Shown: positions 6,424-15,820, counted from the stretch's first letter. The stretch: DNA of 16,107 nt from JBOFLG01 sp051657745 (GCA_051657745.1 JBOFLG010000107.1:1-16107), one strand, 5' to 3'. A program made the numbers and translations. Notes: generated by a model not told the origin, from the letters alone.

Positions 6424-7185
6424 ATGGGCGATAAGCTGCTAGTCCAGCGGGCCGATCACGACCGGGTGGCGATCCTCACCCTCAACTCGCCGGAGAACCG
6501 TAACGCGCTCTCGCAGCGGCTTGTTACTGACCTGCGCGCCCACCTGGAGGCCATCACTGTCGACGAGTCACTGCATGCGGTGCTGGTGCGCTCCGCTGGG
6601 CCGACCTTCTGCTCCGGTGCCGATCTGCGCGAGGCGACCTCGGTCGACATGGTAAGAATTGGCACCACCATCGTGGCGGTGCAACGGGCGATCGCGGCGC
6701 TACCGGTGCCGGTGGTGGTGCGACTCGATGGGCCGGTCCGGGCCGGTGGGCTCGGCCTCGTGGCCGCAGCCGATGTCGTCGTCTGCTCCGCGGATGCCGA
6801 CTTCGCTCTCACCGAGGTACGCCTCGGCCTGGCGGCCGCAGTCATCTCGATCCCGGTGGTGGCTCGCATCGACCCGCGGGCGGCATCCGACTGGTTTCTC
6901 ACCGGGCGGAGGTTCGGTGCCGAGGAGGCTCGAATGCACGGTCTGGTCACTCGGGTGGCGCCGGCCGAGGCGATGGATGACGCTGTGGACGCGGTGCTCA
7001 ACGACCTCCGAGCTGGCGTTCGGCAGGGCTTGGTGGCGGCTAAGCGGATCCTCACCGCACCACTCGTCGCGGCTCTTGATGCGCGCGGCCACGAGATGGC
7101 GGAGACCTCGGGCCGGCTGTTCCACTCTCCGGTCGCCCAGGAGAAGATGGCCGCGGTGCTCGGCGCTGACCGCAGCAGCAGGTGA
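6424..7185 (+). CDS. Enoyl-CoA hydratase/isomerase (crotonase) family protein
   Basis: Crotonase-fold enzymes act on acyl-CoA thioesters and stabilise an enolate in an oxyanion hole. The 253 residues match a single-domain family member. The first oxyanion-hole segment FCSGADL is at 62-68 and the second, GPVRAGGLGL, at 103-112. The position of the first catalytic Glu of canonical enoyl-CoA hydratase is Gly111 here, while the second Glu is kept in TEVRLGL (Glu131). This pattern and FALTEVRLGLAAAVIS resemble the methylglutaconyl-CoA/isohexenylglutaconyl-CoA hydratase-like branch (LiuC/AtuE), but the substrate cannot be decided. The ATG at 6424 begins the conserved N-terminus; AGGGAG lies at 6404-6409 and AGGG at 6412-6415. 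The frame is open upstream to 6271, but without family sequence. Its neighbours give no pathway context. Confidence 0.88.
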   Translation: MGDKLLVQRADHDRVAILTLNSPENRNALSQRLVTDLRAHLEAITVDESLHAVLVRSAGPTFCSGADLREATSVDMVRIGTTIVAVQRAIAALPVPVVVRLDGPVRAGGLGLVAAADVVVCSADADFALTEVRLGLAAAVISIPVVARIDPRAASDWFLTGRRFGAEEARMHGLVTRVAPAEAMDDAVDAVLNDLRAGVRQGLVAAKRILTAPLVAALDARGHEMAETSGRLFHSPVAQEKMAAVLGADRSSR

Positions 7186-7266
7186 GCTGCGCCTCGCGGG
7201 TGGGTCCGGCGGTGCGCCCGGCAGCGCCCACTAGCGAGTACCAGTGCTCCGGGAGAGAGTGGGTGG

Positions 7267-8790
7267 ATGACGAACCCTCTTCCCGATACGCAGCTCCGCT
7301 CCGTTCATCAGCCGCGTGGTGGCCCGACCTCTGCGGTGATCTCGTTCGTGCCGCCCTACCTGCTGGAGGCGCTCGCGTCATCCGGCGACGGGGACCTCGC
7401 CACCCGTGCCCGCGCCACCCTTGACATCGACGCCGGCTTCCGGGGCGGGCGTAGCGGCGCCGGCATCTGGGGTGGGCCTATCGGCCTGGACGCCCGCCCA
7501 TCCGACCCCGGCACAACGTCGCCAACGCCGAGTGCGGTCGGCGTGCAGCGCACCGTGCATGACGGCGGTGGCAGCACGGATCTGCCAGGAACGACGGTGC
7601 GCAGCGAGGGGGACCCCGACACCGGCGACCGTGAGGTGACCGAAGCGTACGACGGCCTCGGTGCTACCTGGGCCTTGTGGCAGGAGGCCTTCGGCCGCAA
7701 CTCTCTCGACGGCAACGGGCTCCCGCTACTCGCCACGGTGCACTACGGCCACAACTACGCCAACGCGTTTTGGGACGGCACCCAGATGGTGTTCGGTGAC
7801 GGTGACGGCGAGATCTTCCTGCCGTTCACCCGCAGCCTCGACGTCATCGCCCACGAGCTCGCCCACGGTGTCACCCAGTACACGTCGAACCTCGTCTACC
7901 AGGGCCAGCCCGGGGCACTTAACGAATCGGTGAGTGACGTGTTCGGCGTGCTCGTCGCGCAGCGGGCCCGGGGTCAGTCCGCCGATGCGGCCGACTGGCT
8001 GATCGGTGCCGATCTGCTCGCCGACGGTGTGCAGGGGACGGCGCTGCGCTCGATGGTCGAGCCGGGCACCGCCTATGACGACCCCCGGCTCGGCGTGGAC
8101 CCCCAGCCGGGGCACTGGCGCGACTACGTCGAGACCAGCGACGACAACGGCGGTGTCCACATCAACTCCGGTATCCCCAACAAGGCCTTTCACGTGGTCG
8201 CCACCACCCTGGGCGGCAACGCGTGGGGGTCGGCCGGTCAGATTTGGGTCGACACAGTCACCGGCGAGATTCCTCCCGACTGCGACTTCGCGACCTTCGC
8301 CGGGTTGACGGCCGCCGCTGCCGGCCGCCGCTTCGGCGAGGCCTCCGGTGAGGTTGATGCGGTACGCGCCGGGTGGGATGCCGTAGGCGTCGCGCTATCG
8401 AGGTCCGGCGTCGGTGTCTCGCTCGGCGTGCCACCGGAATCCGTGCCACCGGAATCCGACGCTGTCCTGGACGACCGTACTGAGGTCAGGGTGCGCCGAA
8501 CCGGCGGTCTCGCGGGCATCGTGCGGGAGCGCACCATTACCCTGTGCGAGCTTCCGGGCGACGACCTCGCAGCCTGGCGCTCCTTGCTGGACAGCCACGC
8601 CTTCCAGGATTTGGCCACCGCAGAACTTTCCCCTGTCCGCGACGCATTCTCGTACGGCGTCCGGTGCCCAGCACCACAGGTCGATGTCAACCTTCCAGAG
8701 CACGTGCTCACGGATGACGTACGCGGTCTCTTCGAGCGTGCGCTCTCCGTGGGTGGCTCGGACCCGGACCCGAACAGGCCGCTCCGATAG
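7267..8790 (+). CDS. Protealysin-like M4 metalloprotease fused to an emfourin-like inhibitor domain
   Basis: This is a thermolysin-family (M4) zinc endopeptidase. There is no signal peptide. The short N-terminal propeptide carries FVPPYLLEAL (about residues 27-36), the hallmark of protealysin-like proteases, which are often intracellular. The zinc motif HELAH is at 196-200, the third zinc ligand Glu220 and Asp224 in GALNESVSDVFG, Tyr211 in LVYQ, and the catalytic His298 in DNGGVHINSGIPN, so the active site is intact. The M4 domain ends near residue 380 (VRAGWDAVGV). After a linker with a VPPES duplication, residues 405-497 (RVRRTGGLAGIV, then ELPGDDLAAWRSLL and RDAFSYGVRC) resemble emfourin, the proteinaceous inhibitor normally encoded beside protealysins. 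The ATG has GGGAGAG about 10 bp upstream. The M4 call is firm; the emfourin call is by motif resemblance. Confidence 0.92.
   Translation: MTNPLPDTQLRSVHQPRGGPTSAVISFVPPYLLEALASSGDGDLATRARATLDIDAGFRGGRSGAGIWGGPIGLDARPSDPGTTSPTPSAVGVQRTVHDGGGSTDLPGTTVRSEGDPDTGDREVTEAYDGLGATWALWQEAFGRNSLDGNGLPLLATVHYGHNYANAFWDGTQMVFGDGDGEIFLPFTRSLDVIAHELAHGVTQYTSNLVYQGQPGALNESVSDVFGVLVAQRARGQSADAADWLIGADLLADGVQGTALRSMVEPGTAYDDPRLGVDPQPGHWRDYVETSDDNGGVHINSGIPNKAFHVVATTLGGNAWGSAGQIWVDTVTGEIPPDCDFATFAGLTAAAAGRRFGEASGEVDAVRAGWDAVGVALSRSGVGVSLGVPPESVPPESDAVLDDRTEVRVRRTGGLAGIVRERTITLCELPGDDLAAWRSLLDSHAFQDLATAELSPVRDAFSYGVRCPAPQVDVNLPEHVLTDDVRGLFERALSVGGSDPDPNRPLR
8428..8457 (+). repeat. 15-bp tandem duplication encoding VPPES x2
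   Basis: GTGCCACCGGAATCC is repeated perfectly at 8428-8442 and 8443-8457. It lies in the linker between the M4 catalytic domain and the emfourin-like domain and keeps the frame, so it only lengthens the hinge. Confidence 0.95.
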
Positions 8791-8809
8791 AGGTCAGCGG
8801 ACCGGAGCG
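8780..8809. terminator. Possible bidirectional hairpin at a convergent gene junction
   Basis: The arms CGCTCCG (8780-8786) and CGGAGCG (8803-8809) form a 7-bp GC-rich stem around a 16-nt loop that contains both the protease stop (TAG 8788-8790) and the lipoprotein stop (complement of 8794-8796). The position between convergent genes fits a shared terminator. The long loop and lack of T-tracts make this tentative. Confidence 0.35.
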
Positions 8810-9465
8810 AGGGTGGCCAGGATGGCCCGGGTGATCTCGTCGGACTGGCCGGCGTCGGCAGTGGAGACCGTGAGAGTGACCACACCCCCAGCACCCTTCA
8901 CCACGACGCTGCGTCCCTGGACAGTCGTGGTGCCGAGGGCCAGGGTGTAAGGCACCACCAGGGTCGCACCGGCAGCGGTGGTCTCCTTGCGGGCGGTGCC
9001 AACTTTCGCCCCGATCCCGGCCAGCTCGCCCGTGATCTTTTCCGCTGGTGGCACCTCGGTGACGTTCGGCATCGGCACGGCGTTAACGTTCGGCGAAAAG
9101 TCGTTCTTGCGTGGGCCGATGACCATGAGGTCGATGCTTTGGGCTGCTTGGGTGAACTGTTCGGCAGTAATGTCGAGCGATTCGGCGGCGGCAGCCAAGC
9201 CCTTCTGATCGCCGCCGGCAACTGCCTTCTGGACGTCCACGACGGTCCAGGAATCGGGGACCGCGAATTGGGTCCGCACGCCCGGTGCCTCGACGAGTTG
9301 GAATCCGTCGGGTGCCGACGCAGCCGCGGCGCTCGGCGAGGCGCCGGCTGATCCCTTCCCTGATCCGGAGTCTGACGCCGAGGTGTCGTCACTACACCCG
9401 GCGAGCGAGACGGCGAGAACCAAGACGGTGGCGGACACGGCGGCCGAACGGAGTTTCCCCAGCAT
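8794..9465 (-). CDS. Putative secreted lipoprotein of unknown function
   Basis: The 223-residue product begins MLGKLRSAAVSATVLVLAVS and continues LAGCSDD. This is a lipoprotein signal peptide with a positively charged start, a hydrophobic core and the lipobox LAGC, so Cys24 should be lipidated and the protein anchored outside the membrane. A Ser/Gly/Ala-rich spacer (about 25-55) leads to a domain with FAVPDSWTVVD and, further on, VVPYTLALGTTTVQGRSVVV. The layout is like small actinobacterial lipoproteins of the LpqN/PsbP-like sort, but I do not recognise a named family. The ATG at 9465 is chosen over the open extension to 9639 because it places the signal peptide at the N-terminus. I saw no strong ribosome binding site. 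It converges on the protease gene with only 3 bp between stops. Confidence 0.8.
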   Translation of the reverse strand: MLGKLRSAAVSATVLVLAVSLAGCSDDTSASDSGSGKGSAGASPSAAAASAPDGFQLVEAPGVRTQFAVPDSWTVVDVQKAVAGGDQKGLAAAAESLDITAEQFTQAAQSIDLMVIGPRKNDFSPNVNAVPMPNVTEVPPAEKITGELAGIGAKVGTARKETTAAGATLVVPYTLALGTTTVQGRSVVVKGAGGVVTLTVSTADAGQSDEITRAILATLAPVR

Positions 9466-9812
9466 GGCTGGAACTCTAGACCAGATCGGTCGGGTGGTCG
9501 TTGCGCGGACCTCTCGACAGCCCACCCCGGTGCCAGGCGGCAGCCAGGTACCGACGAGGCGAAAACGCCGGATCACGCCTCGAACTGACGTGGTCAGGTG
9601 GAGGGAGTCGATGCCCGGTCCGACACTGCGGGAAATCAATCCACAGGCTCGCCCAGCAGCGTGTCACAGCAGCACTGGCCGCTAACATGATCGATGAACC
9701 ACGCTCGGGGCGTCGCAGCTCTGAGCGTGTGGCCTGACTCCCGCCTGATGAGGCGGCGCCGAGGGCCGTCAGAAGTGCGCCGATGCTCCGGCACCCGAAC
9801 CCAAGGAGATCC
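9466..9812. other. Divergent intergenic region upstream of gyrB
   Basis: These 347 bp separate the minus-strand lipoprotein from gyrB and hold no convincing gene. A TAACAT at 9683-9688 could be a -10 element for gyrB, but no good -35 lies at standard spacing (the best candidate is GTGTCA at 9661-9666). A DnaA-box-like CAATCCACA is at 9637-9645, two mismatches from consensus. Promoters for both flanking genes must lie here. Confidence 0.5.
9803..9808 (+). promoter_or_regulatory. Ribosome binding site deciding the gyrB start
   Basis: AAGGAG is followed after 4 bp by GTG at 9813. No comparable sequence precedes the in-frame ATG at 9783, so the GTG start is preferred. Confidence 0.7.
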
Positions 9813-11933
<2,121 letters not shown>

Positions 11934-11954
11934 CCCTCGCTTTCCCGCCCCATG

Positions 11955-12006
11955 CCGGAATCTGGATCCAGGCACCCTGAAGTTCCAGGTGCTTCGCCGG
12001 TTCCGG
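11955..12006. repeat. Nested inverted repeats in the gyrB-gyrA gap
   Basis: Outer arms CCGGAA (11955-11960) and TTCCGG (12001-12006) enclose a perfect 10-bp palindrome CTGGATCCAG (11962-11971) and a hairpin between GCACCCTG and CAGGTGC with one bulged C (around 11972-11992). The 104-bp gap is therefore potentially well structured. No T-tract follows, so a terminator is not supported. An mRNA leader or processing structure for gyrA is possible. Confidence 0.4.
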
Positions 12007-12037
12007 TGCCACAAGCCGCTGCTGACGAAGGACGCCG

Positions 12038-14707
12038 ATGACCGACCAGCCCGTCGAGACCGACCGCACGGAGCCGATCGACCTCAACACCGAGATGCAG
12101 CGGTCGTACATCGAGTACGCGATGAGCGTGATCGTCAGCCGGGCGCTGCCCGACGTACGCGACGGCCTCAAGCCGGTACATCGCCGCGTGCTGTACGCGA
12201 TGTACGACGGGGGTTACCGCCCCGACCGCGGCTTCAACAAGTGCAGCCGGGTCGTCGGCGACGTCATGGGCCAGTACCACCCGCACGGCGACAGCGCCAT
12301 CTACGACGCCCTCGTGCGGCTTGTCCAGGACTGGAGCCTGCGCTACCCGCTCGTCCAGGGCCAGGGCAACTTCGGCTCCCCCGGCGATGACCCCGCCGCC
12401 GCACCCCGGTACACCGAGTGCCGCATGGCGCCGCTCTCCATGGAGATGGTGCGTGACATCGACGAGGAGACCGTCGATTTTCGCCCCAACTACGACGGCA
12501 AGACCCTTGAGCCGTCGGTGCTGCCGAGCCGCTTCCCTAACCTGCTGGTCAACGGCAGCGCCGGTATCGCGGTCGGCATGGCCACCCAGATCCCGCCGCA
12601 CAACCTGCGCGAGGTTGCCGCGGCCGCGGAATGGGTGTTGCGTCATCCGGAGGCCTCGCGCGAGGAAACCCTCGCCGCCGTGATGCGCGAGGTCAGCGGT
12701 CCCGACTTCCCGACCGGCGCGCTGATCATGGGCGCCAAGGGGATTGACGACGCTTACCGCACCGGCCGGGGCTCGATCATCATGCGGGCGGTCGTCGAGG
12801 TGGAGGAGATCCAGGGTCGGCAGTGCCTCGTGGTCACCGAGCTGCCGTATCAGGTGAACCCCGACAGTCTCGCCCAGAAGATCGCCGAACACGTGAAGGA
12901 TGGCCGGCTCCAGGGCATCGCCGACATCCGAGACGAGACCAGCGGCCGCACTGGGCAGCGACTCGTGATCGTGCTCAAGCGCGACGCCGTTGCCAAGGTC
13001 GTGCTGAACAACCTCTTCAAGCACACTCAGTTGCAGACCACCTTCGGCGCCAACATGCTCGCCCTCGTCGACGGTGTGCCGCGCACCCTGCCGGTCGATG
13101 CCTTCATCCGGCACTGGGTCGACCACCAGGTCGACGTCATCCAGCGCCGCACGCGGTATCGGCTACGCAAGGCCGAGGAAAAGATCCACATTCTGCGCGG
13201 CCTGCTCAAGGCCCTCGACCAGCTCGACGAGGTCATCGCGCTGATCCGCCGCAGCCAGACCGTGGATGCCGCCCGTGCCGGCCTGATCGAACTGCTCGAC
13301 ATCGACGAGGTGCAGGCCCAGGCCATCCTCGACATGCAGCTGCGCCGGCTGGCTGCGCTGGAGCGGCAGAAGATCATCAACGACCACGATGAACTCGCCG
13401 CGCTGATCACGGACTACCGGTCGATTCTCGACTCGCCGGGTCGGCAGCGCGACATCATCTCCGAGGAGCTCGCGGGCGTCGTCGAGAAATACGGCGATGA
13501 GCGGCGCACCGTCATCCATCCGTTCGATGGTGACGTCTCGATGGAGGACCTCATCCCCGAGGAGGACGTGGTTGTCTCCATCACCCGCGGCGGCTACGCC
13601 AAGCGCACCCGGGTCGATGCCTACCGCAGCCAGAAGCGTGGCGGGCGCGGCGTCAAGGGGGCACAGTTGCGCGGCGAGGACATCGTCGACCACTTCTTCA
13701 CCACCACCTCGCACCATTGGCTGTTGTTCTTCACCAACCTTGGTCGGGTCTACCGCGCCAAGGCGTATGAGTTGCCGGATGCCGTCCGCGATGCTCGCGG
13801 CCAGCACGTCGCCAATGTCATGGCGTTCCAGCCCGGTGAAGAGATCGCTCAGGTGCTCGCGATCCGCGACTACGAGCAGTCCCCGTACCTCGTGCTCGCT
13901 ACCCGTGACGGGCTGGTCAAGAAGACCCGCCTCGCCGACTACGACTCCCCTCGCGCGGGCGGGTTGATCGCGGTGAACCTCAAGGACGCCGACGAACTGG
14001 TCGGCGTCGACCTCGTCTCGGCGAGCGACGACCTCCTGCTGGTCTCCCGCAAAGGGCAGTCCGTGCGGTTCCATGCGGATGACGCGCAGTTGCGTCCGAT
14101 GGGCCGGGCTACCTCCGGCGTCACTGGGATGAAGTTCCGGGGCGGTGACTCACTGCTCTCGATGAGCGTCGTCCGCGAAGGCGACGAGCCCGACGTGTTC
14201 GTGGTGTTCGAGAACGGCATGGCTAAGCGGTCGCCGATCTCCGACTGGAATCCGAAGGGTCGGGCCACCCTCGGTGTTGCGGTCGCAAAGATCACCGAGC
14301 GCAATGGCGACCTTGCTGGCGCACTCACCGTGGGCGAGGACGACGAGGTGCTCGTGGTCTTCGGTAAAGGCAACGTCGTGCGAATGCGAGTGGGGCTGGT
14401 CACCAGCCGGGGTCGCAATACCCAGGGGATGAAGTTCGCCAGCCCGGCTTCCGGCGACTCGGTGGCGGCCGTGGCGCGTAATCCCGAGCGCGAAATCGAG
14501 GAGGTTGATACCCCCACCGGCACCGACACCGAGGGCGATACTTCTCCCTCGGGCGCGGCACCGCCGGCCGTCGGCGCGATGGGCGAGGACGCGCGATCTG
14601 GTGACGATGCGGTCACGGGAGTCTCGGATGAAGTCATGTCACTCGCAGCGGACGACGCCGATGCCGTACCGTCGGACGCCGAGGACGACTCAGGAGGACG
14701 TAAATGA
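12038..14707 (+). CDS. gyrA: DNA gyrase subunit A
   Basis: GyrA carries the breakage-reunion activity of gyrase. The catalytic Tyr125 is in PRYTECRM. The quinolone-resistance-determining region reads HPHGDSAIYD with Ser86 and Asp90, the residues equivalent to E. coli Ser83 and Asp87, so the classic drug-sensitive state is present. The C-terminal DNA-wrapping domain begins near residue 500 and contains the GyrA box as QKRGGRG (532-538), a conservative variant of QRRGGRG. About the last 75 residues are a disordered Asp/Glu/Ser/Gly-rich tail, common in actinobacteria and consistent with the 889-residue length. A GAAGGA ribosome binding site is at 12027-12032. The stop overlaps the next ATG (ATGA), so gyrA and the DUF3566 gene are translationally coupled. 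Confidence 0.97.
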   Translation: MTDQPVETDRTEPIDLNTEMQRSYIEYAMSVIVSRALPDVRDGLKPVHRRVLYAMYDGGYRPDRGFNKCSRVVGDVMGQYHPHGDSAIYDALVRLVQDWSLRYPLVQGQGNFGSPGDDPAAAPRYTECRMAPLSMEMVRDIDEETVDFRPNYDGKTLEPSVLPSRFPNLLVNGSAGIAVGMATQIPPHNLREVAAAAEWVLRHPEASREETLAAVMREVSGPDFPTGALIMGAKGIDDAYRTGRGSIIMRAVVEVEEIQGRQCLVVTELPYQVNPDSLAQKIAEHVKDGRLQGIADIRDETSGRTGQRLVIVLKRDAVAKVVLNNLFKHTQLQTTFGANMLALVDGVPRTLPVDAFIRHWVDHQVDVIQRRTRYRLRKAEEKIHILRGLLKALDQLDEVIALIRRSQTVDAARAGLIELLDIDEVQAQAILDMQLRRLAALERQKIINDHDELAALITDYRSILDSPGRQRDIISEELAGVVEKYGDERRTVIHPFDGDVSMEDLIPEEDVVVSITRGGYAKRTRVDAYRSQKRGGRGVKGAQLRGEDIVDHFFTTTSHHWLLFFTNLGRVYRAKAYELPDAVRDARGQHVANVMAFQPGEEIAQVLAIRDYEQSPYLVLATRDGLVKKTRLADYDSPRAGGLIAVNLKDADELVGVDLVSASDDLLLVSRKGQSVRFHADDAQLRPMGRATSGVTGMKFRGGDSLLSMSVVREGDEPDVFVVFENGMAKRSPISDWNPKGRATLGVAVAKITERNGDLAGALTVGEDDEVLVVFGKGNVVRMRVGLVTSRGRNTQGMKFASPASGDSVAAVARNPEREIEEVDTPTGTDTEGDTSPSGAAPPAVGAMGEDARSGDDAVTGVSDEVMSLAADDADAVPSDAEDDSGGRK
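14692..14697 (+). promoter_or_regulatory. Strong ribosome binding site for the DUF3566 gene
   Basis: AGGAGG lies 6 bp before the ATG at 14704, inside the last gyrA codons. It fixes the start and supports coupled translation with gyrA. Confidence 0.8.
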
Positions 14708-15591
14708 GCACGGCAGACCGCGCTGGACGCCCCCCGCGCCCACCCGCCTCCGCGGCCCGTCAGGCACCTCGTGCCGACGGCCCGGCCGGCCCGGCCCGGC
14801 CCTCTCAGGGGTCGGGTCCAACTCGGCCCATGACCGCGTCGGCGCCCGCGCGCCAACGGGATACCGGCACCGCACCGGCCCCGGTTCCCCGTGGTGGGGC
14901 GGCCTTCCGGCCGCCAGCTACTGAGCCTGCTCCGGCCCAACCAACGGCGACTCCTGGTGAGTCGTCTCCTCGGCCGGCCGGAGGGGCCATCTCGGGGCGC
15001 AGAGCGGGGCCCGCTGGAGGGTCGGCCGGAGTTCAGGCGCCGACGGCGGCACTGTCGGCCGCCTCGGCCCCGGCGCGGACCGCCCCGGCGCGGACCGCTC
15101 CGGCAGCTAGCCCAGCGGCCCCGGCGTCCGCTCAGCCACCGGCGTCCTCTCAGCCACCGGCGTCCGCTCAGCCACCGGCGATCGCTCAGCCGGGCGGGCC
15201 AGCGCCCGCGGGCCAAACCAGTCAGCCACGTCGGGTGCGTCTGACCGTCTCGCGGGTCGACCCATGGTCGGCGATGAAGATTTCGTTCCTGCTGTCGGTG
15301 GCATTCGGCATTGCGTTGGTCGTCACGGCAGTCGTGCTGTGGACGGTGCTCGAGGCGATGGGCGTGTTCACCAGTGTGAATAGCGTGGTCAGCGACGTGC
15401 TGCCGTCCAACGGCGGCCAACCGTTCAACATCAAGGACTTCGTCGGGTTCGGCCGAGTGGTGTCACTCGCGACCGTGCTCGCGGTCGTGGACGTCATCAT
15501 CATCACCGCGATCGCCACTCTTGGTGCGTTCCTCTACAACGTGTCGAGTGCGTTGGTCGGCGGGGTGCAACTTACCTTGACCGACGACTGA
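14704..15591 (+). CDS. DUF3566 transmembrane protein
   Basis: This is the membrane protein regularly found after gyrA in actinobacteria (Rv0007-like). The 295 residues have two parts. Residues 1 to about 175 are a disordered Pro/Ala/Ser/Arg-rich cytoplasmic region with internal repeats (APART twice near 122-131 and a PASAQP-type hexapeptide four times at 140-163). Residues about 178-295 form the DUF3566 domain: RRVRLTVSRVDPWSAMKISF leads into a first membrane segment (about 195-216), then a loop with SNGGQPFNIKDFVGFGR, and a second membrane segment (about 253-279) with VDVIIITAIATLGAFLYNV. The start follows AGGAGG and overlaps the gyrA stop by 4 bp. The molecular function is not established from sequence; a role at the cell envelope or division site is only a suggestion. 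Confidence 0.9.
   Translation: MSTADRAGRPPRPPASAARQAPRADGPAGPARPSQGSGPTRPMTASAPARQRDTGTAPAPVPRGGAAFRPPATEPAPAQPTATPGESSPRPAGGAISGRRAGPAGGSAGVQAPTAALSAASAPARTAPARTAPAASPAAPASAQPPASSQPPASAQPPAIAQPGGPAPAGQTSQPRRVRLTVSRVDPWSAMKISFLLSVAFGIALVVTAVVLWTVLEAMGVFTSVNSVVSDVLPSNGGQPFNIKDFVGFGRVVSLATVLAVVDVIIITAIATLGAFLYNVSSALVGGVQLTLTDD
15067..15096 (+). repeat. 15-bp tandem repeat encoding APART x2
   Basis: GCCCCGGCGCGGACC occurs at 15067-15081 and 15082-15096 without mismatch, in the disordered N-terminal part of the DUF3566 protein. Confidence 0.9.
15121..15192 (+). repeat. 18-bp tandem repeat x4 encoding PASAQP
   Basis: CCGGCGTCCGCTCAGCCA is repeated at 15121-15138, 15139-15156, 15157-15174 and, diverged, 15175-15192. 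The units encode PASAQP, PASSQP, PASAQP and PAIAQP. The high identity at the DNA level suggests recent slippage expansion. Confidence 0.92.
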
Positions 15592-15633
15592 CCGGTCGAG
15601 GCCGCTGCTGCCCAGTCAGGTGGTCGTGGTCGT

Positions 15634-15663
15634 TTGGGAGCAACACCGCTGATCGGGTAGCCT
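15634..15663 (+). promoter_or_regulatory. Candidate promoter of tRNA-Ile
   Basis: TTGGGA (15634-15639) and TAGCCT (15658-15663) are separated by 18 bp and lie 48 bp before the tRNA. This matches a sigma-70-type housekeeping promoter only moderately. Confidence 0.4.
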
Positions 15664-15664
15664 C

Positions 15665-15689
15665 GTGCCTCGCGCCACCTGCGAGGTGC
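15665..15689 (+). other. Hairpin in the tRNA-Ile 5' leader
   Basis: CCTCGC (15668-15673) pairs with GCGAGG (15681-15686) around a 7-nt loop. Two G-U pairs and a G-C pair extend the stem to nine. It lies between the candidate -10 and the tRNA and could be part of the precursor recognised during 5' processing. Confidence 0.45.
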
Positions 15690-15710
15690 CGCATCCCCGA
15701 TCGGGCGGAC

Positions 15711-15787
15711 GGGCCTATAGCTCAGACGGTTAGAGCGCTTCCCTGATAAGGAAGAGGTCAGAGGTTCAAGTCCTCTTAGGCCCACCA
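15711..15787 (+). tRNA. tRNA-Ile (anticodon GAT)
   Basis: The cloverleaf is complete. The acceptor GGGCCTA (15711-15717) pairs with TAGGCCC (15777-15783), followed by the discriminator A15784 and an encoded CCA (15785-15787). The D-arm begins GCTCAGACGGTTAGAGC. The anticodon stem CTTCC/GGAAG encloses loop CTGATAA with GAT at 15745-15747. The T-arm carries GGTTCAAGTCC. GAT reads AUC/AUU isoleucine codons. A position just downstream of gyrA is typical for actinobacteria. Confidence 0.97.
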
Positions 15788-15820
15788 CCCGGCCCCTCCT
15801 GACAGGTGGTGCAGTCCGAC

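Noticed and set aside
9466..9639. Upstream extension of the lipoprotein gene
   Set aside because: It would bury the signal peptide 58 residues inside the protein, which contradicts the clear lipobox signal.
9783..9812. Upstream ATG for gyrB
   Set aside because: It lacks a ribosome binding site, whereas AAGGAG precedes the GTG at 9813; the extra ten residues are not family-like.
13939..15420. 493-codon minus-strand open frame rich in Arg/Gly/Ser
   Set aside because: Antisense of the gyrA 3' end and the low-complexity part of the DUF3566 gene; Arg-rich repeats mirror the Pro/Ala repeats.
15534..15788. Minus-strand ORF containing LRGLEPLTSSLSGKRSNR
   Set aside because: This peptide is a recurrent annotation artefact produced by translating the antisense of a tRNA gene; here it is the complement of tRNA-Ile.
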